From Symsagittifera roscoffensis (Eukaryota > Xenacoelomorpha > Acoela > Convolutidae): a stretch of DNA of 64,000 nt. Below the pieces are notes generated by a model. The model did not search any database. It was not told the origin of the DNA and saw only the letters and a program-made list of their open reading frames with translations. Location of the stretch: NCBI RefSeq assembly GCF_963678635.1, contig NC_087063.1, positions 53,337,074 through 53,401,073 on the forward strand. Reading direction: 5' to 3'. This document shows, piece after piece, positions 17,290-27,061 of this stretch. How positions within the stretch are numbered: the first letter of the stretch is position 1; every line of letters begins with the position of its first letter. Made by a program: the position numbers and the translations under genes.

Positions 17290-17304
17290 TACTCCCCGGA
17301 CTCG
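17290..17304 (-). promoter_or_regulatory. 3' polypurine tract, element B
   Basis: Sense GAGTCCGGGGAGTA directly abuts the 3' LTR start (TGTGCC). The same sequence precedes the 3' LTR of C (41115-41128), and a close form sits at 63519-63531. It is the expected primer for plus-strand DNA synthesis. Confidence 0.75.
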
Positions 17305-17717
17305 AGATCGATGTCCTCATTGCGTGCTGTCATCTGCCAGTGAGTCCCAGAAAACCGAGTGTTGCTCAAGGTACAGTGCCAGTGGTCATTTACAGAAGTT
17401 TGCAGCAGACTTAAGCTTATCTACACCCCAAAATTCACGTCCATGTAAAATTTTCACACTATCGCTAAACAGCAATCAAAATCTGCACACACCTGCACCC
17501 TTGAATTCTCGCTTTTTAAGCCAATTATTTAAAATTTCTTTTGTCCCATTCAATCAGGAAATTGTCATGCAGCATTTTGATTTATATAGTAAATATAGTA
17601 TATTAATAACAATATTTGATTCGTTAAAATTTCTTTTTCGTGAACCCAGGTTTCACCCGGATCCACACTCAAGCCCCCTTTCCCTCTCAAGACTCAAGAT
17701 CCATTCGAACCATCCGC
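17305..17717 (-). other. 3' untranslated region of element B
   Basis: About 410 nt between the P2 stop and the PPT, matched by 41129-41547 in C (GTGCCAGTGGTCATTTACAG and AAATTTCTTTTGTCC are shared). No gene and no repeat is seen. Confidence 0.7.
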
Positions 17718-18086
17718 TCATCTCGCACTCTTCGCCTTGGAGGTGCCGCACCCTGAAGTACTAGATACGGCAAACTGTCTCAACAGTTCTTCTTCATCAT
17801 CGGAGCTAATCACGATCTCCTCCCAAACCTTCAGCTGTTCATAGGATCGCATCCATTCTCTTTGCTCCTGCAACCTCTTTGCCTGGTTGGGTAGTGCCTT
17901 CACCCTAGATTCCCGGTTCAAACAAAAGGAGTTGTGCAGGCTCAAGCTCACGTTCTTCGCCAGGTCCTCCTCTAGTATCGATTCCCTCGCTTTGGTATTG
18001 TCTCTAGACATTTTACCCACTCTCTTCCATCCTGTCGTGATCGCATTTCGATGGGTTAACAGGGGTATCGACAGTTCCAGGCCCAA
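17718..18086 (-). pseudogene. Element B P2, C-terminal fragment
   Basis: The end of P2 (SRDNTKAR, EEDLAKNVSLSLHNSFCLNRE, an acidic SSDDEE stretch). In C the same sequence is continuous with the preceding region as one 223-residue frame (41548-42219). In B it is thrown out of frame by the inverted-repeat rearrangement at 18065-18109. No domain is recognised. Confidence 0.75.
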
Positions 18087-19437
18087 TCTCGGCCTGGAAC
18101 TGTCGATACTCCTTTTGATGCTTTCTCATGTGATCTTTCGTTGTCATGTACAACCAAGACGTCAGTGTCGCCCGAAACCATGGAAAGTACCTCAAACGGC
18201 TCCATACGTGTCTGACTTCCGTTGGTATGGCGAATACTTTGCACGCATTCTCAAACAACTCGAGTCTCCTGCTGTAGTCTATCGCGTATATTGACTCAGC
18301 CGCTGGCGTCGTCGCTTCCCGATACTTCGTTATATTCTCTTCTATCCATCTCAGAGCCAACATCGTACTCACTACTAAGAGCGTCACCTTCTGCCGGTGA
18401 TCCGGTAGTCCGATCGACCGAATTTCTTCCATATCCCACACCAGGCAAAGGTTCTTGTGATCTGGATACCACACCATTTGTGCCAAACAGTGGCATGGGC
18501 ATTCTCCATGAGTGATCTCAATGCTCCTGAGGTTACGCTCCCCCGAGGCTTCCAAGAGAGGCTCAAGCTCTATCATTTTCTCATGCATCGTGTCGTTTTC
18601 TTCCATATTTGGAGCACCCCCCACAGGTTTTCCGATCACGTTTTGTCTCTCGTGATCGCTTGTGTTCTCACTTTCCAACTTCAAAAGTTCTTCTCCCCAG
18701 ATTTCACTCAAGTCATCTCTCAACTCTTTCGGTACTGTCCCTCTGATTTTCCTCAACAGCTTATGCGAGTGATGCGATACCCGAGCCAACCTCACGCACT
18801 TGGGCACTGAGAAGGCCTTGTCCACCAGTACTCTCTGGCTGGATGCTTCCACCATCGCCATGTGCAGTGGGTAGTGGCTTCCGCACAAATTGGCCATCAT
18901 TGACCCTATCAGGGATTTTGCGTTCAATGGCAGGCCATAAGCTTCGCTCATGGGAAACCCCATTTCCGCCTCGAGACCAACCTTCCAGCTCCGGATGTGT
19001 TTTTGAGTCACCTGCAACACCCCAGGCCATGATTCTACGCTCAACGCCGTCACTAAATGGTGTTCAGACTCTAGCCTCTCTAGTGACTGCAGACTACACA
19101 TTCTCGAGAAGAATCCGAGAGCTGTCGCTATATTCACCGTAGTTCTCGCGTAACACTCCGCAACTATTTGCACTTCACTTTTCTCCCTTTCCGTGATGTC
19201 TTCAAACCAAGTAACCAGATCTTCTTTTTGAAAGGACAGTATCCTGACACATGACCGTCCATCGCAGGTGTGCTCTCCGTTCCCACACGTCGAATCCAGA
19301 CAGCTACCCGGCTCCATCTTCTTTGCTGACCCGAGCTTGTTCGTCTTTTCGCCTGACTCCTGCATCTGAGGTGAGATTAGTTTGTGTAACACACTCAATT
19401 TTGCCAAATCTTCATCCTCCGTTGGTGCTAGCCTCAC
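18013..19437 (-). pseudogene. Element B P2, middle part (unknown function)
   Basis: 474 codons. It begins within P2 (the LAPTEDEDLAKL region continues from an NHASLIEE stretch in the same frame that is also seen in A and C), so the start shown is not a real initiator. There is a cysteine-rich patch near the N-terminus (CLDSTCGNGEHTCDGRSC) and a second one, HGECPCHC. The rest is mostly alpha-helical in appearance. No known fold, signal peptide or membrane span. Its last about 25 codons are out of frame after the palindrome at 18065-18109. Separated from the P2 N-terminal ORF by a frame change where A and C carry extra residues (WCPHP), so a small deletion broke it here. Confidence 0.7.
18065..18109. 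repeat. Perfect 19-bp inverted repeat created in P2 of B
   Basis: Arms 18065-18083 and 18091-18109 are exact reverse complements with a 7-nt loop. The right arm matches the homologous place in C (41926-41942); the left arm replaces unrelated C sequence of nearly the same length. This is the mark of a template switch copying the right arm backwards, and it causes the frameshift between the two P2 fragments. Confidence 0.85.
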
Positions 19438-19457
19438 TCGCTCTGTGGTTTCCTCGA

Positions 19458-20858
19458 TCAGACTCGCGTGATTAACAAGCCATTTCCATCACCCATGTTC
19501 ACTTCAACTCTCTTGTTCGAGCGCGGTATGCTCACCACCTCTGGTGTTTTCTCAAGAATCAGGCCCAGGCTCGGCCCCTCTTTCTCCACCGCGTCTATTT
19601 CCACTATTCTTTCTGTCCAAAACTTCAGTAGCTCCGCAACCTCATGTTTCCTGTGAGCGCCTCCAGTTTCTGAGTCTAAGAAGGGGTTGTAGGCTATCCC
19701 CATCACTCCCGACACGTATTGGTATTCCCCCTTCTCGCTGAGTCTCGAGTACTGCTCTGACGAGGCCAGGTTACGGTGAACATCATGTTCTTCTTCGAAC
19801 TTCTTATTATAAAACCTCCGTACCTCGTCTAGCTTTCTGTGGTTCTCTAGGGATAGTCTGGAACCATCTTCCTTTTCTATTCCTGTACTCTGATACACGT
19901 TCAAGATGATCGTTGAGACTCTTTTTTCCATGGTTTTACTTCCGCTTGCTCTCTGGTGGCATGCCAAGATGGTGCTATCAGACATCATTGACATTATCCA
20001 TCTCAAGAAACATGTGGTATCCTTCCTCCTAGCCAGGCTCAAGCCTGAATTGTCCCTGGCCACGTGTTGCATCAGTGCTTGATACACATCTAGCTTCTTG
20101 CTTCCCAACTTCAGCCTGTCATACGAGGTCAATGTCTCCAACTCTATTCCCACCAGACTCCAGGTGAATATTAATTGTCCTGCAGTTCTAACGAAGGGAT
20201 TCGCCATCAATGGCGGTGCTGATGAGGGTGTCCTCATTGCCTCTTCAAAATGATCCTTCAACAAGTTCTGCCAGGACCTCTTCAGCTGATTCGCCATTTC
20301 TATCTTGTTAACCTCGGCCTTTTGCTGGGTGGCCCAATTGCGTCGCTTGCGAGCTACTCCACTGTCCAACTTCTTCAAGCAGTCCTCCATTTCCTTCAAT
20401 GTCTCGAGGGCCACCCACCACGTCCGGGAGGTGTTCCTCGTCTTGTTCCTCTCCAGTGGATCACTCGTCACTTGCTTGCCCGTGGCCTGGTGTGCTTTCG
20501 AGATCCATTCTTTGCCAACATCCACTTCCCATGTCTGTCCGTTCGTTGAACCTCTCTTCACGTTTATCTTCTGAGGCTTGAAGTCTTCCTCCGATGTCGA
20601 ACTGGTGGAAGCCTCTATTTCCCTCTCTACTTCGAGTGGTCTTCTGAGCTCCGAGCTGCTCTTGTATGCCGCCGTCTTGCATCGAGCCAAAACCATGGGC
20701 GCCGTCTCTCTCAGCTTTCCTTCCGAAACAGCATCCACTGAAGGACTACCCAATCCCTCCACTTCTCTCTTCCTCTTGCGAGTCTTCACATCTCTGCTTG
20801 AGGGTGTTGTGGCTATCATCACTGATTCGACCTCTCTGTCTACCTCCAATCCTTCCAA
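19458..20858 (-). CDS. Element B P2, N-terminal part (unknown function)
   Basis: 466 codons. It has no ATG at its beginning: the frame is open back to 20882 and the first codon shown is TTG; the first ATG is near 20819. The frame is -1 relative to the end of P1 and overlaps it. The protein has a basic patch (KTRKRKRE) near residue 27 that could be a nuclear signal, then a helical region shared with A and C, ending in the YQYVSGVMGIAYNPF stretch. No catalytic motif is recognised. Expression may be by -1 frameshift from P1 or from a separate start. Confidence 0.7.
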   Translation of the reverse strand: MEGLEVDREVESVMIATTPSSRDVKTRKRKREVEGLGSPSVDAVSEGKLRETAPMVLARCKTAAYKSSSELRRPLEVEREIEASTSSTSEEDFKPQKINVKRGSTNGQTWEVDVGKEWISKAHQATGKQVTSDPLERNKTRNTSRTWWVALETLKEMEDCLKKLDSGVARKRRNWATQQKAEVNKIEMANQLKRSWQNLLKDHFEEAMRTPSSAPPLMANPFVRTAGQLIFTWSLVGIELETLTSYDRLKLGSKKLDVYQALMQHVARDNSGLSLARRKDTTCFLRWIMSMMSDSTILACHQRASGSKTMEKRVSTIILNVYQSTGIEKEDGSRLSLENHRKLDEVRRFYNKKFEEEHDVHRNLASSEQYSRLSEKGEYQYVSGVMGIAYNPFLDSETGGAHRKHEVAELLKFWTERIVEIDAVEKEGPSLGLILEKTPEVVSIPRSNKRVEVNMGDGNGLLITRV

Positions 20859-21775
20859 CTCTTGCCTCCCCCTGCTCGAGCCTTAAGGATATTAGTACTT
20901 TTAATCATATTACTAGTCCCAACCTTATCCCTTTTTATATCATCAACTATTTTATCTACAGTTTTTTGTTTCAGAGTAGAGCTGTCCTCACATTTTTCTT
21001 CTCTAGTCTTCGATCGTGAATTCCTCAGCTCTACCAGCTTGTTCAGCAGCTCTTTTCTCGCCTTCTCATCCAGGCCCGTTCCTATCAGAAGCGGTTCTCC
21101 AAACCTTACGACTGTGTCCCACAGTTCCTTCTTGAATTTGTCCAGCGTCGTCTCGCTGCCCACTTCTTGATTGAATTCTTTTAAGAACTCCTGCCAAGCA
21201 TCGTCCTTCAGAGACCCCAGGAACATGTCCCTGTTCCCTTCGAAAGTGTTCTTTTCCCTTTCCTCCCAGCTCAAGAGTATCATCCCCATATTGGAGGTCT
21301 CGCTTGCCAATGGCAATTCCAGATTCTTCCGGGGGGACGGAGTCAGAGGTAGAGTGGCAGTATCTGCCCAATTCTCCTCGCTCAAGTCTTTCAACAGCTC
21401 TTGAGTGGTGAGCTCCTCCCCTGATGGTCCTGGTTCAGGCGTATTCCCCACTTCCATGTCCTCACCGGCTTCACTGAGAGTTTCATTCATACTCTCTTCT
21501 TCTGACTCATTTCTCCTTCTCTCGAGAATTCTTTTGAACCGGTCCTCCACGGGTCCACTCCTCTTGTCTCCAGGCGTGTCCACTGACAGTGGTGATGGTG
21601 TCGCAGGGTCCAATTTCTTGTATTCCGTCAGGGCTACCTGCAGTTGATATGCTGCATCTAGTTCTTTTCCCTCCTGTCTCATTTCCACCTGTTCTAAGCC
21701 ATAGGGTGCCCTGTACTTTCTTGTTGCAAATTTCATGTCGTCCACCAATGCGACGTGCCCCTCCATCATGATCAT
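20840..21775 (-). pseudogene. Element B P1, C-terminal part
   Basis: 311 codons of charged sequence with an acidic centre and a basic end; no known domain. It is in the same frame as the preceding ORF, separated only by a TGA at 21794-21796 near an 11-bp duplication (ATCATCCTGCC, 21771-21792). In C the same region runs through without a stop (44418-45563). Thus it is the end of P1 and not an independent gene. Confidence 0.7.
20851..20882 (-). promoter_or_regulatory. P1/P2 overlap, candidate -1 frameshift or acceptor site
   Basis: The 32-nt overlap is identical in B and C (44450-44481). The P2 frame is closed by a stop just upstream in both (TAA in B, TGA in C), so a shift has to occur within this segment. 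It contains GCA GGG GGA GGC in the P1 frame, a G5 run where a -1 slip keeps partial pairing, and CTCGAGCAG, which could alternatively be a 3' splice site. No classical slippery heptamer is present. Confidence 0.4.
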
Positions 21776-21793
21776 CCTGCCATCATCCTGCCA

Positions 21794-24385
21794 TCATCCC
21801 TCCTGCTCAAGAGCTCTCAAGACCTTTCGCACCTCATATCCGGGGGGCTGCGAACCTATCATCTTTTTCGCTTGCGTCGTCCACGAATTTATCTTCGCCT
21901 CGCTAGTATGGAAGTAGACCGCCGCCGTGTAGCCGATGAACAGGGGGTCCCAGCCATCAGTGAAATACTTCTGCATTTCCTCCGTCGTCATCCTCGCCAT
22001 TATGGAGGGAACTACCAAGGGACTGTTCATTCCCAAGGTCATCCTCCTGACTATCGGGAACTCAGGCATGGCGGCTGGCAGGATTTCTTTCTCCATTATG
22101 GCCTCCAGCTCCCTCTTGACCAGTGCAAAGCATTCCTTCCAAGCAGAAATCCTCAAGATCTCTCGTCCGTCTGCCGTCAATGGGTTCAAGTTCCAAAACT
22201 TGGGATACGTTTCGATGGAGCCCTCTCGCTTGCCTCCCATTCTACATTGCATCTGCCCCCTGAAGTTGTACACTATCAGCTCGGCATCTTTCACTTTTCC
22301 AAAGAGTACCGTGTTGCTCATTTGCGCTCTAAGCACCTCCTGCTGACACCAATTGAGCGCCGTCCCATCCAGTATGCTGATAAGACTCAAGAGCGTCACA
22401 GAGTGACGATACGTTGTTACCAGGGGATCTGGGAATGCGTACGTCACTGCTGGACCATAAATGCAGGTCACCACCTCCTCTAGACCCCGGATTATCCCCA
22501 TCGGGTCCGACCTCATTGCCAGGCACAGGTCCGTCAACAGAGGCATCCCTCCATTCATCTTCTTCCATTCTTCTCTCGATGTTGGATTCTTATCTTCACC
22601 CGTCATGTGCCGATTCTGCATCATGAGGTATTGCACTAACAACGTCTTCAACCCCGCGGCACACTTGTAGGAGTAGGTCTCGATGCTCGAGTGGACTTTC
22701 CCCATAGACAGGGGCTCCCCATATTCCATCAATCGATGAAACGACACCAATTCCCCATGGGTCAAGAGTACTAATGCCAGATACCCATCAACCCGAAGTG
22801 TCTCTACTCCTCGACTAAACATGTACGCTGGGCCCATGTTGAACAAGTATCTGGGGTAGACCAGATATAAAGCCAAGAGCAGGCTGATGGGCATACCCAG
22901 TATCTCCTGCACGAAGGCTCCAAAGATAGTCGCTGTGGTGCCGAACATTCCTGCCATGAATTCTTTCCCCCAGCAAGGACTCAAGAACTTAAGAATCTCA
23001 TGATCCCTTCTAGTCTTCAGCTCACCCTCGGCGTGCTCTCTCCAGAACCCTCCAATCGTCACTTCATTGGCGGCCGAGACAAATCTAGCCACCGTCATGT
23101 CTCTTCCTTCGGCCAGCTCCAGTTGTTTCTCCAGAAAACTCCAGACTTGTTTCACGAGGGGTGGTGCTTCCTCCCTCGTCTTATTCGTGGCGTTCTCCAG
23201 CCTTGGTGTGAAAAATGGCCACCAGCCATTCTCTTGCGTCAGGCGATATTTCATCGACTCTAATTGTTTCTCCGTGTCGGCCACATTTTTTCTCTCGTTG
23301 CTCGGACCTCTAGACTTGCCGGTGGAATTCGTGATCTTCACCTCCATGCTCCAAAACCACAAGCTGGCCGTCAATTGGCTTATCGCCGGGTGATCATCCC
23401 CGATGACTGGGCTGAACTTAAGTTGCCTGGCAAAGTTCGATATCTCTAGCAAGAGCACCTCGTCCAATACGATCAGGATGTCGGCTAATCCATAAAAGCC
23501 CCTCAGTGCATGAGATATGTCCGCCCATGCCGCTGCCAATTCTGACTTGCGGAGCCTCAGGTTCGATTGCTCCAATTCCCGATTGGGGGCTGCCATTAGA
23601 ATCCGCCATTCGTTTCCCTCTGCTATTAGGATCAAGACCGCGTACACGAATTGTAGGGCGGGTGGCATATTCGCGTATCCAGGGGATGTGGTGAACACCA
23701 CCTTCGTCTTGGATCCAAACCTCGAGACAACATTCTCTTGCACTTCATTCATCGCTGCAAACAACGTCTGAATGGCTTCCCATATCTTCCTCGATGTCGG
23801 TTCATTGCCCTTCAGCTGCTCAAGAAGTCCCGTCGCGTGCAGATGGTCATTCATTCCTGCAAACAACAGCAGCTCAGGCTCACAGGGCATCTCCGACTTT
23901 ATTGCCACCACTAGAGTTAACATTTGGTTTAGTTCAGCTCCTGGCAAAGAGTATATCAGAGTTTCTGGCCAGAACAACTTAGGAGACGTCCCTTCGAAGT
24001 CTGATCCCGCCACAATGACTACCCTCGCAGCAGCTGGATCTGCTCTATCGTAAACTGCCAAGGTTTTGGCCAGCATGGTGCTCCCACAGGGCTTCCCGTA
24101 CCTGGGATCTTCCGCCAATTTCGAGCCTTCGTAAGCGGCATCTGGCAATTCCATTCCCCCCGGATTCAGCAGCTTGTCCACCACCTTCAACTGTGCCGGG
24201 GTCGCCAACCTGATCCTGGCGATGCTCGTTCGGTGTTTGGGGGGTTCTGCTATGAGTCCAGGACTCCCCAGCAGCTTGAGAGGTCTGTAGTTAATGGGTC
24301 CCATGATCGCTTTTGTGGGAATTCCGGTCAGATCCGCGGTCTCCATCAGTTTTGTTCTCGAGAAGTGCGCCTCATGAGCTTTCAA
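21794..24385 (-). pseudogene. Element B P1, middle part: degenerate SGNH-like domain and unknown region
   Basis: 863 codons that continue P1 directly after a TAG; the first codon is TTG, and C reads TGG instead of the stop, so no new start is implied. Residues about 95-350 look like a second SGNH hydrolase: a GSD at 127-129 replaces the GDS nucleophile block, G150, GMND at 177-180, and a DDH at 330-332. If so, it is probably inactive or altered. Residues 475-560 contain hydrophobic stretches (a LLLALYLVYPRYLF segment) that could insert in a membrane or be buried. The rest is unknown. In C most of the second SGNH-like domain is deleted. Confidence 0.65.
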
Positions 24386-26527
24386 CTAGTCCACGCAATG
24401 ATGTCTGTTTAAGTCTTCGTGCGACACTCGCTCAATACCCAGAGTCTCCGCCAATTCTCGCTTGCATTCCAAACCCTCTAGGTCCAGTCCTTTCACCTTC
24501 TCACGATATCTCAAGCGAGCGGTCTCCATAGACCTCTTTTCCCGCTTGCTCTCTGCCACTACCACTGAGGATATCGCCGAGCCTGGAGGTGTTGATGACG
24601 TCACCTCCTCAGACTCCATTGGCGTGGCACTCTGCAATCTGGCCTGGTTGCTCCTCGAGCTGTCTCTAGTGTCAACTCTCGGTCCCAAGCGACCAGACAA
24701 GGCCCTTGAGGCAAGGAATGGTGGGTTCGGAGGTGGCCCTAATGTGAATTGGGCCGTCTCTAGCAGATCCGCCTCTAGCGTATTTATGTGTCCTTGAAAG
24801 ACGTCATTCAGCCACTCTGCTCCCCTCGGTCTATCGAAATGGATTCCATCATTGGAGGTGTCCTCAGGGAATCCCTTTTGCTCCATGCGCTCCGCCACGT
24901 CCAACAGTCTGACAGGGAGCACACTCTTCCGGTGGATCTCTCGGATCACCTTGTTTAGGTTCCGCACCTTCTCATTCATCTCCAAGGCGTGCTGATCGAA
25001 CATCATGTTGTAAGGGACAGTACATACTGTCAACAGGATGGGGTCCATCTGGATCCTCAGCTCCTCAAGAAGGCAGCTCATCTTGTCGTGCAGCCTCGTT
25101 ATTTTCCTCGCTTCTCCCCTTGATACATCGTTAGTCCCGATCATCAGGGTCACCGTGTACACTTTAGTCATCCCTAGCATCTCAAGCGTTGCCAACATCT
25201 GTGGCGTGGTAGCTCCAGCGAAACTCAAGATCCCTGTCTGCCAGTGCGATTGGATCCGGGTCAACACCCGCACCAGGCTGTCCCCTATGATTAGGTGAAC
25301 CGCACCTTCTGGCACACGGGGTGGCGCAAGATACTCCACCCAGGCCGCATCATGAAAGCAGTCCCTCCTGGCTTTCTGTTCCGCATTCCAATCCAGCCGA
25401 TTGTGCCTGTGGTACCTCTTCTCTGTGTTTTTCTTATAACTCGAGATCACGACGCTCCTGACCGGTTGTTCCCTCCAAGTTGGGGGAAGCTCCGGTCTTG
25501 CCGAACTTTCACGACTTTTCTGCAGCAACTTCTCGCCCAGCTCCTTCAGACGCGATGAGCCGCCGCTCACCTGACTGTCACTCGAGGTCGAGGTTGGGGT
25601 ATATCCCGGCAGTACCACATCCATCAGTGGGCGTATGGGTTGCGTCTCTAGGCTACGCAAGGAGAACGTTGCTTCGTTAGGTATCCAGACTTCCAGCCCT
25701 TCACTCATGTGTTCTCGGGCCTCGCAGTCAAGGTTGAACCGTCCTCTTGCCCTGATGGCTTCATCCACTTCCATGCGTGACTCTGGCCTCGAGCTGGTAA
25801 CCACTCGCTCCTTGGGCCTGGCTCCCTTTTGTGCGTCAAGTTCGCGTTGTCGTTGTTCTATTCTCTCCAACTCCGACTTTAGTTGTTCACAATTCGCGGC
25901 ATTCTCCCGCACCCTTAGCTCCTGCTGATGTTCAACCTTTAGCATCTCAAGCAACCTCAGAGTCTGATTTCGTTCGTTGACCGCCTGGTCCCTTTCCAGC
26001 TGAACCTTCTCCCGATCCAGCTTTGCCTGATCCCGATCAAGGTTCGCCTTGTTCCTTTCCTTCTGCATCTTCTCGAGCTCTTTCTTTAGAACGCCAAGAT
26101 CCGGATATGCCTCGGTCGTCTGTTGCGCTCGCGTCATCGACGGCACCTTACTCGAGCCCTGGCCTGTAGGTCTTGCTGTTGGCCTAGCTGGTAGTGGGAA
26201 TTCCCCTGCGCCATATTCAGTGTTGTTACTCAGGCCAGGATTCCTTGCCAAGTCAAAGCCCCTCACTCCTCCATCCACATTCCAAGACAACCATCTGGTC
26301 TGTTCTTGGTTTGATATTCCCTCGGTGGTGTAGCCGATCATCAAGACAGCTTCCGTCGCAGACTCATTGCATTCACCCTGGTCCTCCAACTGGAGGATGG
26401 CATTCAGCATTACCGCCATTCTCTCGTCTATCTGGGTATAATCCCGGTCCCTCAGGCGTCTGTACAGCTCATCAAGAGTAGGCTTCTTCAGGGCCGCGGG
26501 CATGGATTTCCAGAATCTGTCTGCCAT
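24386..26527 (-). CDS. Element B P1, N-terminal part: coiled coil plus SGNH/GDSL hydrolase
   Basis: 713 residues. N-terminal module 1-115 is shared with the short ORF of element A; 143-240 is a strong coiled coil; 408-575 is an SGNH hydrolase with all four blocks: GDS (S417), G438, GTND (N466), and DGIH (D560, H563). Such enzymes cleave esters or acetyl groups; the substrate here is unknown. No signal peptide, so action in the cytoplasm or particle is likely. The start ATG matches that of C (48880). It stops with TAG at 24386-24388, where C has TGG, so the natural product continues into the next ORF. Confidence 0.85.
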   Translation of the reverse strand: MADRFWKSMPAALKKPTLDELYRRLRDRDYTQIDERMAVMLNAILQLEDQGECNESATEAVLMIGYTTEGISNQEQTRWLSWNVDGGVRGFDLARNPGLSNNTEYGAGEFPLPARPTARPTGQGSSKVPSMTRAQQTTEAYPDLGVLKKELEKMQKERNKANLDRDQAKLDREKVQLERDQAVNERNQTLRLLEMLKVEHQQELRVRENAANCEQLKSELERIEQRQRELDAQKGARPKERVVTSSRPESRMEVDEAIRARGRFNLDCEAREHMSEGLEVWIPNEATFSLRSLETQPIRPLMDVVLPGYTPTSTSSDSQVSGGSSRLKELGEKLLQKSRESSARPELPPTWREQPVRSVVISSYKKNTEKRYHRHNRLDWNAEQKARRDCFHDAAWVEYLAPPRVPEGAVHLIIGDSLVRVLTRIQSHWQTGILSFAGATTPQMLATLEMLGMTKVYTVTLMIGTNDVSRGEARKITRLHDKMSCLLEELRIQMDPILLTVCTVPYNMMFDQHALEMNEKVRNLNKVIREIHRKSVLPVRLLDVAERMEQKGFPEDTSNDGIHFDRPRGAEWLNDVFQGHINTLEADLLETAQFTLGPPPNPPFLASRALSGRLGPRVDTRDSSRSNQARLQSATPMESEEVTSSTPPGSAISSVVVAESKREKRSMETARLRYREKVKGLDLEGLECKRELAETLGIERVSHEDLNRHHCVD

Positions 26528-27061
26528 TCTTTGTGACTTCGGGATGTATACAGGTATGTGTTAACCAGCTCAAGAATTACCTTACCGATGTATGTATTAA
26601 CCAGCTCAAGAATTACCTAACCGACTCAAGTATTACCCAACTCAAGAATTCTCTAGAAATGTTCCCTTGCAAATACTTGCTGTAGGTGCCGATTATCGCG
26701 AGTTCAATCAAGATTTCTCTTTCTGTTTCTCGCTTGAGTATAGTTGGATTTTCAACTTTGTTTTTCAAACTTGATCTGAAAACAGAAACCATATTAACAC
26801 TTAACATGTCATGTTCCTAACCTAGAGACCCCCCTTTTACCAGTATGGCTAAAATCTTATCATTCTTATTTCACTTAAAACAATTCAATTGGAATTTCCT
26901 TAAAAGCATGCAGATTCATTTTATGTTTTAGCACCGTTAATTCTTCTAAAATTCAATTGTCATGCCAATCGCGTCTTAAGATCCCTTTACCTGTGCCGCA
27001 CCCCAGTACCTAACTCAAGACTCCCCCCTCACGCCCAACTCGAGACCCCCGTGTCCCCAAC
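26528..27061 (-). other. Spacer between pol and P1 with splice acceptor (element B)
   Basis: 534 nt. Sense TTTCTGTTTTCAG at 26776-26788 is an excellent animal 3' splice site, 248 nt before the P1 ATG, with a matching site in C. Close to P1 are imperfect tandem copies of GCTCAAGAATTACC with TTAACCA (26555-26650). The 26906-26937 stretch is conserved in C. No gene. Confidence 0.55.

Noticed and set aside
17718-26527. P1/P2 as an env gene
   Set aside because: No signal peptide, furin site, fusion peptide or terminal anchor; hydrophobic stretches occur only within the middle of P1.
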